From Mycobacterium sp. DL (GTDB lineage Bacteria; Actinomycetota; Actinomycetes; Mycobacteriales; Mycobacteriaceae): a DNA stretch of 64,000 bases. The notes beneath the pieces are model-generated. The model saw only the letters and a program-made list of their open reading frames with translations, made no database searches and was not told where the DNA came from. The translations under genes and the position numbers were made by a program. The DNA is taken from the NCBI RefSeq assembly GCF_039729195.1, contig NZ_CP155796.1, positions 2,852,001-2,916,000 on the forward strand, written 5' to 3'. Below are positions 44,810 to 55,178 of this stretch, piece after piece. Position 1 is the stretch's first letter. The number at the start of each line of letters is the position of its first letter.

Positions 44810-46252
44810 ATGCCAAGTCCCTCCGTCACCTCGCCGCAAGTAGCCGTCAACGACATCGGCTCGGCTGAGGATTTTCTCGCTGCCATCGACAAGACCATCA
44901 AATACTTCAACGATGGCGACATCGTCGAGGGGACCATCGTCAAGGTCGACCGTGATGAAGTCTTGCTCGACATCGGCTACAAGACCGAAGGTGTCATCCC
45001 TTCCCGCGAGCTCTCCATCAAGCACGACGTCGACCCCAATGAGGTTGTGTCCGTCGGCGACGAAGTCGAAGCTCTGGTCCTCACCAAAGAGGACAAAGAA
45101 GGCCGCCTGATCCTGTCCAAGAAGCGCGCACAGTACGAGCGCGCCTGGGGCACCATCGAAGAGCTCAAGGAAAAGGACGAGGCCGTCAAGGGCACCGTCA
45201 TCGAGGTCGTCAAGGGCGGCCTCATCCTCGACATCGGCCTGCGCGGCTTCCTGCCCGCTTCGCTGGTGGAGATGCGTCGTGTCCGCGATCTTCAGCCGTA
45301 CATCGGCAAGGAGATCGAGGCCAAGATCATCGAGCTCGACAAGAACCGCAACAACGTGGTGCTCTCCCGCCGCGCCTGGCTGGAGCAGACCCAGTCCGAG
45401 GTGCGCAGCGAGTTCCTCAACCAGCTGACCAAGGGCGCGATCCGCAAGGGTGTGGTGTCCTCGATCGTCAACTTCGGCGCGTTCGTCGATCTCGGCGGCG
45501 TCGACGGTCTGGTGCACGTCTCCGAGCTGTCCTGGAAGCACATCGACCACCCGTCCGAGGTCGTTCAGGTCGGCGACGAGGTCACCGTCGAGGTTCTCGA
45601 CGTCGACATGGACCGCGAGCGGGTGTCGTTGTCGCTCAAGGCGACTCAGGAAGATCCGTGGCGCCACTTCGCGCGCACCCACGCGATCGGTCAGATCGTG
45701 CCGGGCAAGGTCACCAAGCTGGTTCCGTTCGGTGCGTTCGTCCGCGTCGAAGAGGGCATCGAGGGTCTGGTGCACATCTCCGAGCTCTCCGAGCGTCACG
45801 TCGAGGTCCCGGACCAGGTGGTTCAGGTCGGTGACGACGCGATGGTCAAGGTCATCGACATCGACCTGGAGCGGCGCCGTATCTCGTTGAGTCTCAAGCA
45901 GGCCAACGAGGACTACACCGACGAGTTCGAAGCGTGGAAGTACGGCATGGCCGACAGCTACGACGACGCGGGCAACTACATCTTCCCCGAGGGCTTCGAC
46001 GCCGACACCAACGAGTGGCTCGAAGGTTTCGAGAAGCAGCGTGACGAGTGGGAGGCCCGGTACGCCGAGGCTGAGCGCCGCCACAAGATGCACACCGCGC
46101 AGATGGAGAAGTTCGCCGCTGCCGAGGCCGAGGAAGCTGCCAAGCCCGTCTCGAACGGTTCCTCGCGTTCCGAGGAGCCCAGTTCGGGTGGATCGCTGGC
46201 CAGCGACGCTCAGCTTGCCGCGCTGCGGGAGAAGCTCGCAGGCAACGCCTAG
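44810..46252 (+). CDS. rpsA: 30S ribosomal protein S1
   Basis: Ribosomal protein S1 (480 aa) with four S1 RNA-binding domains, at about 35-105, 122-190, 205-278 and 293-362, each with the G-x-V ... FGAFV/GLVH pattern. The C-terminal part is acidic and disordered and ends LREKLAGNA, the region linked to pyrazinoic-acid binding in M. tuberculosis RpsA. I chose ATG 44810 because CGGAGC lies 9-14 bases upstream and homologues start there; the open frame extends to 44576 without coding character. It recruits mRNA to the 30S subunit. A strong hairpin follows the gene. Confidence 0.97.
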   Translation: MPSPSVTSPQVAVNDIGSAEDFLAAIDKTIKYFNDGDIVEGTIVKVDRDEVLLDIGYKTEGVIPSRELSIKHDVDPNEVVSVGDEVEALVLTKEDKEGRLILSKKRAQYERAWGTIEELKEKDEAVKGTVIEVVKGGLILDIGLRGFLPASLVEMRRVRDLQPYIGKEIEAKIIELDKNRNNVVLSRRAWLEQTQSEVRSEFLNQLTKGAIRKGVVSSIVNFGAFVDLGGVDGLVHVSELSWKHIDHPSEVVQVGDEVTVEVLDVDMDRERVSLSLKATQEDPWRHFARTHAIGQIVPGKVTKLVPFGAFVRVEEGIEGLVHISELSERHVEVPDQVVQVGDDAMVKVIDIDLERRRISLSLKQANEDYTDEFEAWKYGMADSYDDAGNYIFPEGFDADTNEWLEGFEKQRDEWEARYAEAERRHKMHTAQMEKFAAAEAEEAAKPVSNGSSRSEEPSSGGSLASDAQLAALREKLAGNA

Positions 46253-46264
46253 TTCGTAACGACC

Positions 46265-46297
46265 AACGGCCCCGGCTCATCATGAGCCGGGGCCGTT
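46265..46297 (+). terminator. Terminator hairpin after rpsA
   Basis: A perfect 16-bp inverted repeat (46265-46280 with 46282-46297, arms starting AACGGCCCCGG) centred on one base; realistically a 14-bp GC-rich stem with a 5-nt loop. There is no long T tract, as is usual in mycobacterial terminators. It separates rpsA from coaE. Confidence 0.75.
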
Positions 46298-46332
46298 GTC
46301 GTCGGGCCTCCCGGCGCTGACAGACTGACCGG

Positions 46333-47550
46333 GTGCTGCGCATTGGGTTGACCGGAGGAATCGGAGCAGGCAAGTCCACGGTGTCCGCCACGTTCAGTGA
46401 GCTCGGGGGCATCGTCGTGGACGGGGACGTGATCGCCCGCGAGGTGGTCGAACCCGGCACCGAAGGTCTTGCCAGCCTGGTCGAAGCGTTCGGTGACGAC
46501 ATTCTGCTCCCGGACGGTGCTCTCAACCGGCCGGCTCTGGCCGCGATCGCCTTCAGCGATGACGAGAAACGGGCGACGCTGAACGGCATCGTGCATCCGC
46601 TTGTGGGACAGCGGCGTTCGGAGCTGATCTCGGCTGCGCACGACGAGGCGGTGATCATCGAGGACATCCCGCTGCTCGTCGAGTCGCAGATGGCGCCGAT
46701 GTTCCCGTTGGTGGTGATCGTGCATGCCGACGAGGAGTTGCGTGTGCAGCGCCTCATCGAGCACCGGGGCTTCAGCGAACAGGACGCACGCGCGCGCATC
46801 GCCGCGCAGGCCAGCGAAGAACAGCGCCGCGCGGTGGCCGATGTCTGGCTGGACAACTCCGGCAGCGCCGGGCAACTCGTCGAGAACGCCCGCGCACTGT
46901 GGCACGAGCGCATCCAGCCGTTTGCACACAACCTCCACACCGGTCGGCCGGCGCAGCGTGAGCCGCGCCTGGTGCCCTCGGATCCGCGGTGGCCTGACGA
47001 CGCGCAGCGAATTCTGGCGCGGCTGAGGACCGCCTGCGGGCACCGAGCCTCGCGGATCGATCACATCGGCTCCACCGCGATACCGGGGCTGGATGCCAAG
47101 GACGTGATCGACATCCAGGTCACCGTCGCCTCGCTCGAGGTTGCCGACGAGCTCGCCGACTCGATGTTCGGCGCGGGATACGTGAGCACCGCTATCGACC
47201 GCGACGTCGGCAAGCCGGACGGGCGCAGCACCGTGGGTGAATTCGACCACGTGGCCGACGAATCGCTGTGGCGGAAGCGGTTGTACTGTTCGGCCGACCC
47301 TGGCCGCCTGACGAATGTCCAAGTGCGAGTGGCAGGCTGGCCCGGACAGCAGTTCGGGTTGCTGTTCGTCGACTGGCTGACCGCCAACCCGGCTGTCCGG
47401 TCGGACTATCTGGAGCTGAAGAAACGGGTGGTCGCCGCTGGGCATGCCGACACCGGCGCGTACGCCGAGGCGAAAGAGCCGTGGTTTCTGGACGCGTACC
47501 GCCGGGCGTGGGAGTGGGCGGACGCGACCGGCTGGGCTCCTGGAGGTTAG
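46333..47550 (+). CDS. coaE: Dephospho-CoA kinase fused to a C-terminal GrpB (UPF0157) domain
   Basis: Bifunctional-looking protein of 405 aa. Residues 1-200 are dephospho-CoA kinase (Walker A GLTGGIGAGKST at 5-16; LEHRGFSEQDA lid region), the last step of CoA synthesis. Residues 215-405 are a GrpB/UPF0157 nucleotidyltransferase-like domain (IDHIGSTAIPGLDAKDVIDI). This fusion is found in M. tuberculosis Rv1631 and other actinobacteria; the role of the GrpB part is not well defined. It starts at GTG 46333 after the rpsA terminator. It converges on the exported-protein gene at its 3' end, with a 4-bp overlap. Confidence 0.95.
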   Translation: MLRIGLTGGIGAGKSTVSATFSELGGIVVDGDVIAREVVEPGTEGLASLVEAFGDDILLPDGALNRPALAAIAFSDDEKRATLNGIVHPLVGQRRSELISAAHDEAVIIEDIPLLVESQMAPMFPLVVIVHADEELRVQRLIEHRGFSEQDARARIAAQASEEQRRAVADVWLDNSGSAGQLVENARALWHERIQPFAHNLHTGRPAQREPRLVPSDPRWPDDAQRILARLRTACGHRASRIDHIGSTAIPGLDAKDVIDIQVTVASLEVADELADSMFGAGYVSTAIDRDVGKPDGRSTVGEFDHVADESLWRKRLYCSADPGRLTNVQVRVAGWPGQQFGLLFVDWLTANPAVRSDYLELKKRVVAAGHADTGAYAEAKEPWFLDAYRRAWEWADATGWAPGG

Positions 47551-48128
47551 GCCGGCGGCAGCGGCGCGTCGACCAGCGGGGCCGGTTCGACAGGCGGCTG
47601 TCCTTCGGGAGGCGGGGGCGCGGCCGGATCCACCGGCACGGTGTTGGTGATGCCGCTGACCGGGGCCTCACAGGTCAGCGCGCCGTAGTCGGGGTCGTCG
47701 CGCTGCGGTGTCACCCGCGGCGCGATGAAATCGTCGGCCTGGGCGACCACGGCATCGTTGACAAGGATCTCGCAATGCAGATTGGCCGAGTACGGCCACT
47801 CGATGGACACCCGGACATTGGCGATCTGAGAGGCCGGTAACACGGTGTTCGCCTCGAACACCCGGCCGGGCACCATCGTCGGGTTCGCGATCTGCAGCTG
47901 GTCACCCTCGGCCCGATAGGTGACGGTCGCGCCGCGCGACACCCCGTCCACCCGGGCTCGATAGACGATGTTGTGCAGCACCTCCTGGTCAGGTGCGGGG
48001 GTCTCGATCTGGGGTTGGGTCTCCGGATCCGCCGACGCGGTCGCCGGTAGAACCTGCCCGGCGGCCAGCGTCATCACCGCGGCTCCGATGGCCGCGCAGG
48101 CTGCGTGCATCCGTCTGCTCGAACTCAC
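47547..48128 (-). CDS. Exported protein of unknown function with a Pro-rich tail
   Basis: Protein of 193 aa. Residues 1-31 form a signal peptide (RRMHAACAAIGAAVMTLAAG) with cleavage near ASA-D. The mature domain is beta-rich with two cysteines (HCEILVN and LTCEAPVSG), suggesting a disulfide-bonded Ig-like fold, and the C-terminus is Pro-rich (PVDPAAPPPPEG). I chose GTG 48128, which gives an ordinary signal peptide; the frame extends upstream into the DUF402 gene. I do not recognise a family. It starts 12 bp after the DUF402 stop, so the two are probably co-transcribed. Confidence 0.75.
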   Translation of the reverse strand: MSSSRRMHAACAAIGAAVMTLAAGQVLPATASADPETQPQIETPAPDQEVLHNIVYRARVDGVSRGATVTYRAEGDQLQIANPTMVPGRVFEANTVLPASQIANVRVSIEWPYSANLHCEILVNDAVVAQADDFIAPRVTPQRDDPDYGALTCEAPVSGITNTVPVDPAAPPPPEGQPPVEPAPLVDAPLPPA

Positions 48129-48139
48129 AACACAGGATT

Positions 48140-48700
48140 CTAAGCCCCACGCCAGGTCAGGGCCATGCCGTTGCCCGACAGCCAGCGGTTCAGATCGTAA
48201 TCGTGCCTGGCCAGAGCGTCGACGGTGGCGACGGCGGTGCAGATCGCCCGCTCGCCGCACTCCGGGCTGAGCAGGCCGTGCCGGACCGCCGTGAGGAGTT
48301 CGTCGACGTCGGTGATCTGGACTCCGATGCCGGTGCGCAGGACCAGGTCGAGATAGTGATCTTCACCCCGCCACCTCGCCGGTCCCGGTGTGTAATCCCC
48401 GACGTCGAGATAAAAGTCCTGCTCGCGCTCGTGGCCGGCGTTGAAGTGGAACACCGTCGCGCGCAGTCCCAGCGACGGCAGCAGCCATGACTCGATGTAG
48501 TGGAACTGCGCTCGCCCCGGCGTCGGCCGACCCATGTAGAGGCCCCAGGGTTCGACCGTGTAGACGTCCACCGCCCGCACGATCCCCTTCGGGTCGGTGT
48601 TGGTGCGGGCCGCGAGGTCGAATGTCTCGTGCTTGGGAGGGTGGATGTCGACCAGGATAGGCCCCGGTGGGGCGCTGCGGCGATCGCCGGAACAGAACAT
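48140..48700 (-). CDS. DUF402 (FomD-like) protein
   Basis: Protein of 186 aa with a DUF402 domain (about 60-170; [15 protein letters not shown] and [10 protein letters not shown]). Relatives such as FomD hydrolyse nucleotide-linked intermediates, and others are nucleoside-diphosphatases; the substrate here is unknown. The start at ATG 48700 lies only 27 bp from the uvrB start and touches the uvrB promoter element by one base. Homologues tend to begin nearer IHPPKHE, so a start about 18 codons later is possible, though only a CTG is available there. Confidence 0.78.
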   Translation of the reverse strand: MFCSGDRRSAPPGPILVDIHPPKHETFDLAARTNTDPKGIVRAVDVYTVEPWGLYMGRPTPGRAQFHYIESWLLPSLGLRATVFHFNAGHEREQDFYLDVGDYTPGPARWRGEDHYLDLVLRTGIGVQITDVDELLTAVRHGLLSPECGERAICTAVATVDALARHDYDLNRWLSGNGMALTWRGA

Positions 48701-48721
48701 GTCGGTGTCAGGTTCTACCCT
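48700..48721 (+). promoter_or_regulatory. RecA-NDp (ClpR/PafBC)-type promoter of uvrB
   Basis: TGTCGGTG (48700-48707), exactly 8 bp, then TACCCT (48716-48721): a full match to TGTCRGTG-N8-TANNNT. The predicted start site falls at or next to the ATG at 48728, so the mRNA is leaderless. No LexA box (TCGAAC-N4-GTTCGA) was seen nearby, in keeping with LexA-independent induction. Confidence 0.75.
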
Positions 48722-48727
48722 GGTGAA

Positions 48728-50887
<2,160 letters not shown>

Positions 50888-50888
50888 C

Positions 50889-50919
50889 TTGATCTCAACC
50901 GCTGTTGAGGTCCTACGGT
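50889..50919 (+). promoter_or_regulatory. MerR-type promoter/operator of the MFS pump
   Basis: TTGATC (50889-50894) and TACGGT (50914-50919) are separated by 19 bp, longer than normal and the hallmark of MerR-family promoters. The spacer holds an inverted repeat, GATCTCAAC-CGCT-GTTGAGGTC (50891-50912), with 9-bp arms and one mismatch. Transcription would begin next to the GTG at 50927. No MerR gene lies in this window. Confidence 0.6.
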
Positions 50920-50926
50920 TTGGTGC

Positions 50927-52342
50927 GTGACCGACACAGCGGACCTTGCCGGCGGAACCTGGCGTGAGCTTCTCGGTCCCCGCAATGTCGGGGCCGCAGC
51001 GGTGCTCGCCGGTGGGGTCGCGCTCTATGCGACCAACGAGTTCCTGACCATCAGCCTGATGCCCAGCGCGGTCGCCGACATCGGCGGTCAGCGGTTCTAC
51101 GCCTGGGTGACCACGGTGTACCTCGTGGGGTCGGTGATGGCCGCGACGACGGTGCACTCGGTCCTGATGCGTCTCGGGCCGCGGTGGTCGTATCAGTTGG
51201 GCCTGAGCGTTTTCGGTGTGGGGAGTGTGGTCTGTGCTCTCGCGCCGAGCATGGAGGTGCTGCTGGTCGGCCGCACCGTGCAGGGCGCGGCCGGAGGCCT
51301 GCTCGCCGGGCTGGGATACGCGGTGATCAACACCGCGCTGCCCAGTTGGCTGTGGACGAAGGCTTCCGCCCTGGTGTCGGCGATGTGGGGTGTCGGGACG
51401 CTTGTGGGGCCCACCGCCGGCGGGCTGTTCGCCCAATATGGTTCGTGGCGATGGGCATTCGGTGTCCTCGTGGTGATGACCACGGCGATGTCGGCGTTGG
51501 TGCCGATCGCTCTGCCGAGTCGCCGTGACACCGCGGAGTCGGCACCTGCCGGCCCGATCCGTATCCCGGTGTGGTCACTGCTCATCCTCGGCGCGGCCGC
51601 GCTGCTGGTCAGTGTCGCGAGCATCCCGCACGACCGTCGGGCGACCGCCCTCCTGGTGGCCGCGGGCCTCGGACTGGTGGTGCTGTTCGTGGTCGTCGAT
51701 CGTCGGCTGACCGCTTCGGTGTTGCCCCCCAGCGCGTTCGGCAGGGGCCCGTTGAAGTGGATCTACGCGACGCTGGGTGTGCTGATGGCCGCCACCATGG
51801 TCGACATGTACGTGCCGTTGTTCGGTCAGCGGCTTGCCCACCTGACACCGTTGGCGGCGGGGTTCCTCGCCGCGGGCCTGGCGGTCGGGTGGACCGTCGC
51901 TGAGATCAGCAGTGCATCCCTGAGCCGTCACCGGGTGATCATCCGCACCGTCGCGGTGGCGCCGGTGGTGATGGCGGTCGGCCTGGTGATCAGCGCGCTG
52001 ACCCAGCATGAGAACGCGTCAGTCGGTCTGGTCGCGCTGTGGGCGGCGGGTCTGGTGATCACCGGCGTGGGCATCGGAATCGCGTGGCCGCACCTTTCGG
52101 CGTGGGCGATGAGCAAGGTGGACGACCCTGCGGAAGGCCCGGCCGCCGCTGCCGCCATCAACACCGTGCAAGTGATCTCCGCGGCGTTCGGGGCCGCTCT
52201 CGCCGGGGTGGTGGTCAATCTCACCGACGTCGGTGATGCGACCGCCGCGCGCTGGCTCTTCCTGTCCTTCGGCGTGCTCGCGGCGCTGGCTGTGGTGGCG
52301 TCGACAAGTAGCGGCCGAAGCCCCGTGTCGACTCCCGGATAG
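50927..52342 (+). CDS. MFS transporter, drug-efflux type (Rv1634-like)
   Basis: Transporter of 471 aa with about 14 hydrophobic helices, resembling DHA2-type drug exporters. MFS motifs are visible: GRTVQGAAGGLLAG (motif C-like region) and WGVGTLVGPTAGGLFAQYGSWRWAF. It corresponds by position to M. tuberculosis Rv1634, annotated as a drug efflux protein. It starts at a leaderless GTG 50927 behind a MerR-type promoter, so expression is probably induced by a small molecule or metal. The final codons run into a tRNA-3'-like fragment, so the C-terminus (STSSGRSPVSTPG) may be altered relative to orthologues. Confidence 0.9.
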   Translation: MTDTADLAGGTWRELLGPRNVGAAAVLAGGVALYATNEFLTISLMPSAVADIGGQRFYAWVTTVYLVGSVMAATTVHSVLMRLGPRWSYQLGLSVFGVGSVVCALAPSMEVLLVGRTVQGAAGGLLAGLGYAVINTALPSWLWTKASALVSAMWGVGTLVGPTAGGLFAQYGSWRWAFGVLVVMTTAMSALVPIALPSRRDTAESAPAGPIRIPVWSLLILGAAALLVSVASIPHDRRATALLVAAGLGLVVLFVVVDRRLTASVLPPSAFGRGPLKWIYATLGVLMAATMVDMYVPLFGQRLAHLTPLAAGFLAAGLAVGWTVAEISSASLSRHRVIIRTVAVAPVVMAVGLVISALTQHENASVGLVALWAAGLVITGVGIGIAWPHLSAWAMSKVDDPAEGPAAAAAINTVQVISAAFGAALAGVVVNLTDVGDATAARWLFLSFGVLAALAVVASTSSGRSPVSTPG

Positions 52343-52366
52343 CGGGTTCGAATCCCGTCACTGGCA
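52342..52366 (+). other. tRNA 3'-end-like fragment (possible attachment-site remnant)
   Basis: GCGGG-TTCGAAT-CCCGT folds as a tRNA T-arm and is followed by a 7-nt acceptor-like strand CACTGGC and a discriminator A. No matching 5' acceptor strand (GCCAGTG) or D-arm is present upstream, and no CCA follows. It begins at the stop codon of the MFS gene. Integrases of mobile elements often leave such tRNA 3' pieces behind; chance is possible. Confidence 0.35.
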
Positions 52367-52415
52367 CTCGCTGGCATGATGTGCCTTTGCCGAATTCGAG
52401 GCGAGAGGCGCAACG

Positions 52416-53792
52416 ATGAGTAGTGACGTCACCGAAGGCGATGTGGTCGACGGGGTTCCCCGTCGACGGATCGTGGTCGCGTCGATGGTGGGGACCACCA
52501 TCGAGTTCTACGACTTCTACATCTACGCCACCGCAGCGGTGACGGTCTTCCCGCATCTCTTCTTCCCCAAGAGCGATTCCACGACCGCGCTGCTGGCCTC
52601 GCTGGCCACCTTCGGTCTCGCCTTCGTCGCGCGCCCGGTCGGCTCGGTCGTGTTCGGTCACTTCGGCGACCGGGTGGGACGCAAGGCGACGCTGGTCGGA
52701 TCGCTGCTGTTGATGGGCATTGCGACGTTCGCCATCGGGTTGTTGCCGACCTACGCCCAGATCGGGGTCGCCGCGCCTGCGCTCCTGGCCGTCCTGCGCT
52801 TTTCACAAGGCCTGGCACTCGGTGGTGAATGGAGTGGGGCAGCTCTGCTGGCCACGGAGACCGCCAGGCCCGGCAAACGCGGCTGGGCCGCGATGTGGCC
52901 GCAACTCGGGGCGCCCTTCGGCTTCCTACTGGCCAACGGCCTGTTCCTGGTGCTCATCTTCTGGCTCGGGCACCGCACGGCGGAGCCCGATCTGGACGGG
53001 GCGTTCATGACCTGGGGCTGGCGGATCCCGTTCCTGTTGAGCGCAGTGATGGTGGCCATCGGTCTGTATGTGCGGCTGCGCATCATGGAGACGCCGGTGT
53101 TCAGCCGCGCCGTGGCCCGGGGAGAGAAAGTGAAGAGCCCGCTGGCACAGGTCTTCCGTTCCAGCTGGCGTCAGTTGATCATCGGCACCTTCGTGATGCT
53201 GGCGACCTACACGATGTTCTACATCGTGACCACGTGGGCGCTGAGCTTCGGTACCGGGAAGCGACCACCGGATGGCACCGGCCTCGGCTTCGGCTATGTC
53301 GACTTCCTGCAACTGCAGTTGATCGCCGTGTTGTTCTTCGCCGGAACGCTGCCGCTGTCCGGGTGGCTCGCCGATCGTGTCGGCCGCCGCCGTCTGCTGT
53401 TGGTCGTCACTGCGGGCATCATGGCCTACGGCGCGTTGTTCGGCCCGCTGCTGGGCTCCGGCACCACGTCGTATGGCACCATGCTGATCTTCCTGATCAT
53501 CGGGATGACGCTGATGGGCTTCACCTTTGCGCCGATGAGCGCTGTGTTGCCCGAACTGTTCCCGACCAATGTGCGCTACACAGGTTCGGGAATCTCCTAC
53601 AACGTCGCGAGCATTCTCGGTGCCGCCGTGGCACCGTTCATCGCCACCTGGCTGGCGACGCAGTACGGCGTCGGGTGGGTGGGTCTGTACCTGTTCATCG
53701 CCGCTTCCCTGACCTTCACAGCGATTCTGGTCATGCGTGAAACCAGGGACGCGCCGCTGGATTCCGTCGACAGTCGAGAGGTCGCGCGTTAG
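52416..53792 (+). CDS. MFS metabolite:H+ symporter family transporter
   Basis: Transporter of 458 aa and twelve helices of the metabolite:H+ symporter (ShiA/KgtP/ProP) group. The signature GTTIEFYDFYIYATAA near residue 27 and the motif FGHFGDRVGRKATLVGSL (motif A) are diagnostic of this group; RFSQGLALGGEWSGA is the next conserved block. Substrates in the group include organic acids, shikimate and betaine; which applies here is unknown. It starts at ATG 52416 with GAGAGG 8-14 bp upstream. It has no counterpart at this position in M. tuberculosis as far as I recall. Confidence 0.9.
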   Translation: MSSDVTEGDVVDGVPRRRIVVASMVGTTIEFYDFYIYATAAVTVFPHLFFPKSDSTTALLASLATFGLAFVARPVGSVVFGHFGDRVGRKATLVGSLLLMGIATFAIGLLPTYAQIGVAAPALLAVLRFSQGLALGGEWSGAALLATETARPGKRGWAAMWPQLGAPFGFLLANGLFLVLIFWLGHRTAEPDLDGAFMTWGWRIPFLLSAVMVAIGLYVRLRIMETPVFSRAVARGEKVKSPLAQVFRSSWRQLIIGTFVMLATYTMFYIVTTWALSFGTGKRPPDGTGLGFGYVDFLQLQLIAVLFFAGTLPLSGWLADRVGRRRLLLVVTAGIMAYGALFGPLLGSGTTSYGTMLIFLIIGMTLMGFTFAPMSAVLPELFPTNVRYTGSGISYNVASILGAAVAPFIATWLATQYGVGWVGLYLFIAASLTFTAILVMRETRDAPLDSVDSREVAR

Positions 53793-53892
53793 GCATTATC
53801 CGTGGCGTTGACGCCGGTGTCGGTTCTGTTGCAACACAAATCGGCAACCGTTCGATCACCGTTGCGTCGCCTGTGGGTGCACATTTGCTGGA

Positions 53893-54588
53893 ATGTGTCA
53901 GCGTTGTCGGGTGCGCAGATGCCAGGTGGTTCGTTTGCTCAGTGCTGCGGTGGTGACGACCTCAGTTCTGGCCGTCTCCACGGTGAGCGCACCCGTTGCA
54001 GCGGCAGACTCGTGCCCTGACGTCGAGGTGGTGTTCGCCCGCGGAACGAGCGACCGGCCGGGTGTCGGTTTCGTCGGCAAGGCGTTCATCGATTCGCTGA
54101 AATGGAAGCTGCTGGGAAAGAAGATCTCGACCTACGCGGTCAATTACCCGGCCAGTTGGAACTTCTCGAAGTCGACCTCGGCGGGTGCAGTGGACGCCAA
54201 CAAGCATGTGCAGTACGTGGCGGAGGTCTGCCCGGACACCAAGATCGTGCTCGGCGGCATGTCACAGGGTTCGGGTGTGATCGACCTGATCACCATCGGC
54301 AATCGCAAGATCTGGTTCTTCACACCCGCGCCGCTGCCGGACGCCATGGTCAATCACGTTGTCGCGGTGGCGGTGTTCGCCAACCCGGCGCGCGACCAAC
54401 CGCTGCTCGGTCCACTCACTGAGATAAGCCCTCAATACGGGGACAAGAGCATCGACCTGTGCGCCAACGGCGACCCCTACTGTTCCCGAGGCCTCAACTA
54501 TTTCGCCCACTACTCCTACCCGTGGAACGGAATGGTCAACGAGGCAGCGACGTTCGTCGCGCGCAGGGTGCTCAACAAGGACGCGTGA
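53893..54588 (+). CDS. Secreted cutinase-family serine esterase
   Basis: Cutinase-like alpha/beta hydrolase (231 aa) of the kind known in mycobacteria as Culp. A signal sequence (residues 12-38; VVRLLSAAVVTTSVLAVSTV) ends near AAA-D. The triad is complete: Ser124 in GGMSQGSG, Asp194 in CANGDPYC and His206 in FAHYSYP. Cysteine pairs 41/113 and 190/197 fit the conserved disulfides. ATG 53893 gives a Cys/Arg-rich start; GTG 53926 gives a more usual signal peptide and may be the real start. Likely substrates are lipid esters or phospholipids. Confidence 0.9.
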   Translation: MCQRCRVRRCQVVRLLSAAVVTTSVLAVSTVSAPVAAADSCPDVEVVFARGTSDRPGVGFVGKAFIDSLKWKLLGKKISTYAVNYPASWNFSKSTSAGAVDANKHVQYVAEVCPDTKIVLGGMSQGSGVIDLITIGNRKIWFFTPAPLPDAMVNHVVAVAVFANPARDQPLLGPLTEISPQYGDKSIDLCANGDPYCSRGLNYFAHYSYPWNGMVNEAATFVARRVLNKDA

Positions 54589-54656
54589 GGGCCCGGCGGC
54601 GCAGCCCCCGGGTGATCGCGATCCTCTGAACAACGCGGCAAACGCGTTGAACAGCG

Positions 54657-54995
54657 TTGTGCAACAGTAGTTTTCGCCGAATCGCGTCGGCACCCGTCGC
54701 CGACGTCGTCCACGGCGCGACTGCACTGGAGGAACCGGGTCCGGTGCCGATTCCCATGATCGCGGAAGTGCCGGTCCCGCCCGCAACTCCGGTTCCCGCC
54801 GCTCCACCGCTCGGTGATGCGCAGCCGGGACCACCTCTGTTGCCGGCCTCCCTGCCGGTGCCGCAGGATCTCGTCTGCGGGGAACCGCATGGTCGGCCGA
54901 ACACCGGCTCTCGCACAGCGCTGCGCGGCCGGAGGTCGGACGGCCGATCCGTCGCGGGCAAGGGTGATGATCCCGTTGTTGCAGTGCGCAATTGA
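54657..54995 (+). CDS. Orphan Pro-rich frame, possibly the remnant of an exported protein gene
   Basis: A 112-codon frame with GC-rich third positions and a proline-rich core (EEPGPVPIPMIAEVPVPPAT) that resembles mycobacterial exported proteins, but with no signal peptide and only a TTG start. The sequence immediately upstream does not offer a good start in this frame. It may be a real gene with a misplaced start, a frameshifted remnant, or a chance open frame. The rest of 54589-54656 holds no gene. Confidence 0.3.
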   Translation: MCNSSFRRIASAPVADVVHGATALEEPGPVPIPMIAEVPVPPATPVPAAPPLGDAQPGPPLLPASLPVPQDLVCGEPHGRPNTGSRTALRGRRSDGRSVAGKGDDPVVAVRN

Positions 54996-55178
54996 CGGCC
55001 GCATCACCGGAGCCCGGGGGATGTACCCGGGGTCACGTCGCAGTGCGAATGGTGACGTTGACGGTGCTCAGGGGCCTGATCCTGGGCTAATACGATCCCG
55101 GTGTGGTGATTCGCACCCATGTTCGCCGGATACCGGGTTAGGGTCTGTGGCGTTGCAGCTGACATTGGGAGGATAACG
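54996..55178. other. Leader region of the universal stress protein gene
   Basis: No gene seen. Two TANNNT hexamers (TACGAT near 55091 and TAGGGT near 55139) could be -10 elements. GGGAGG lies just ahead of the ATG at 55179, so this gene uses an ordinary ribosome-binding site. Confidence 0.35.

Noticed and set aside
52320..52372. A complete tRNA gene at the end of the MFS transporter
   Set aside because: The 5' acceptor strand, D-arm and CCA are missing, so only a 3' fragment is claimed.
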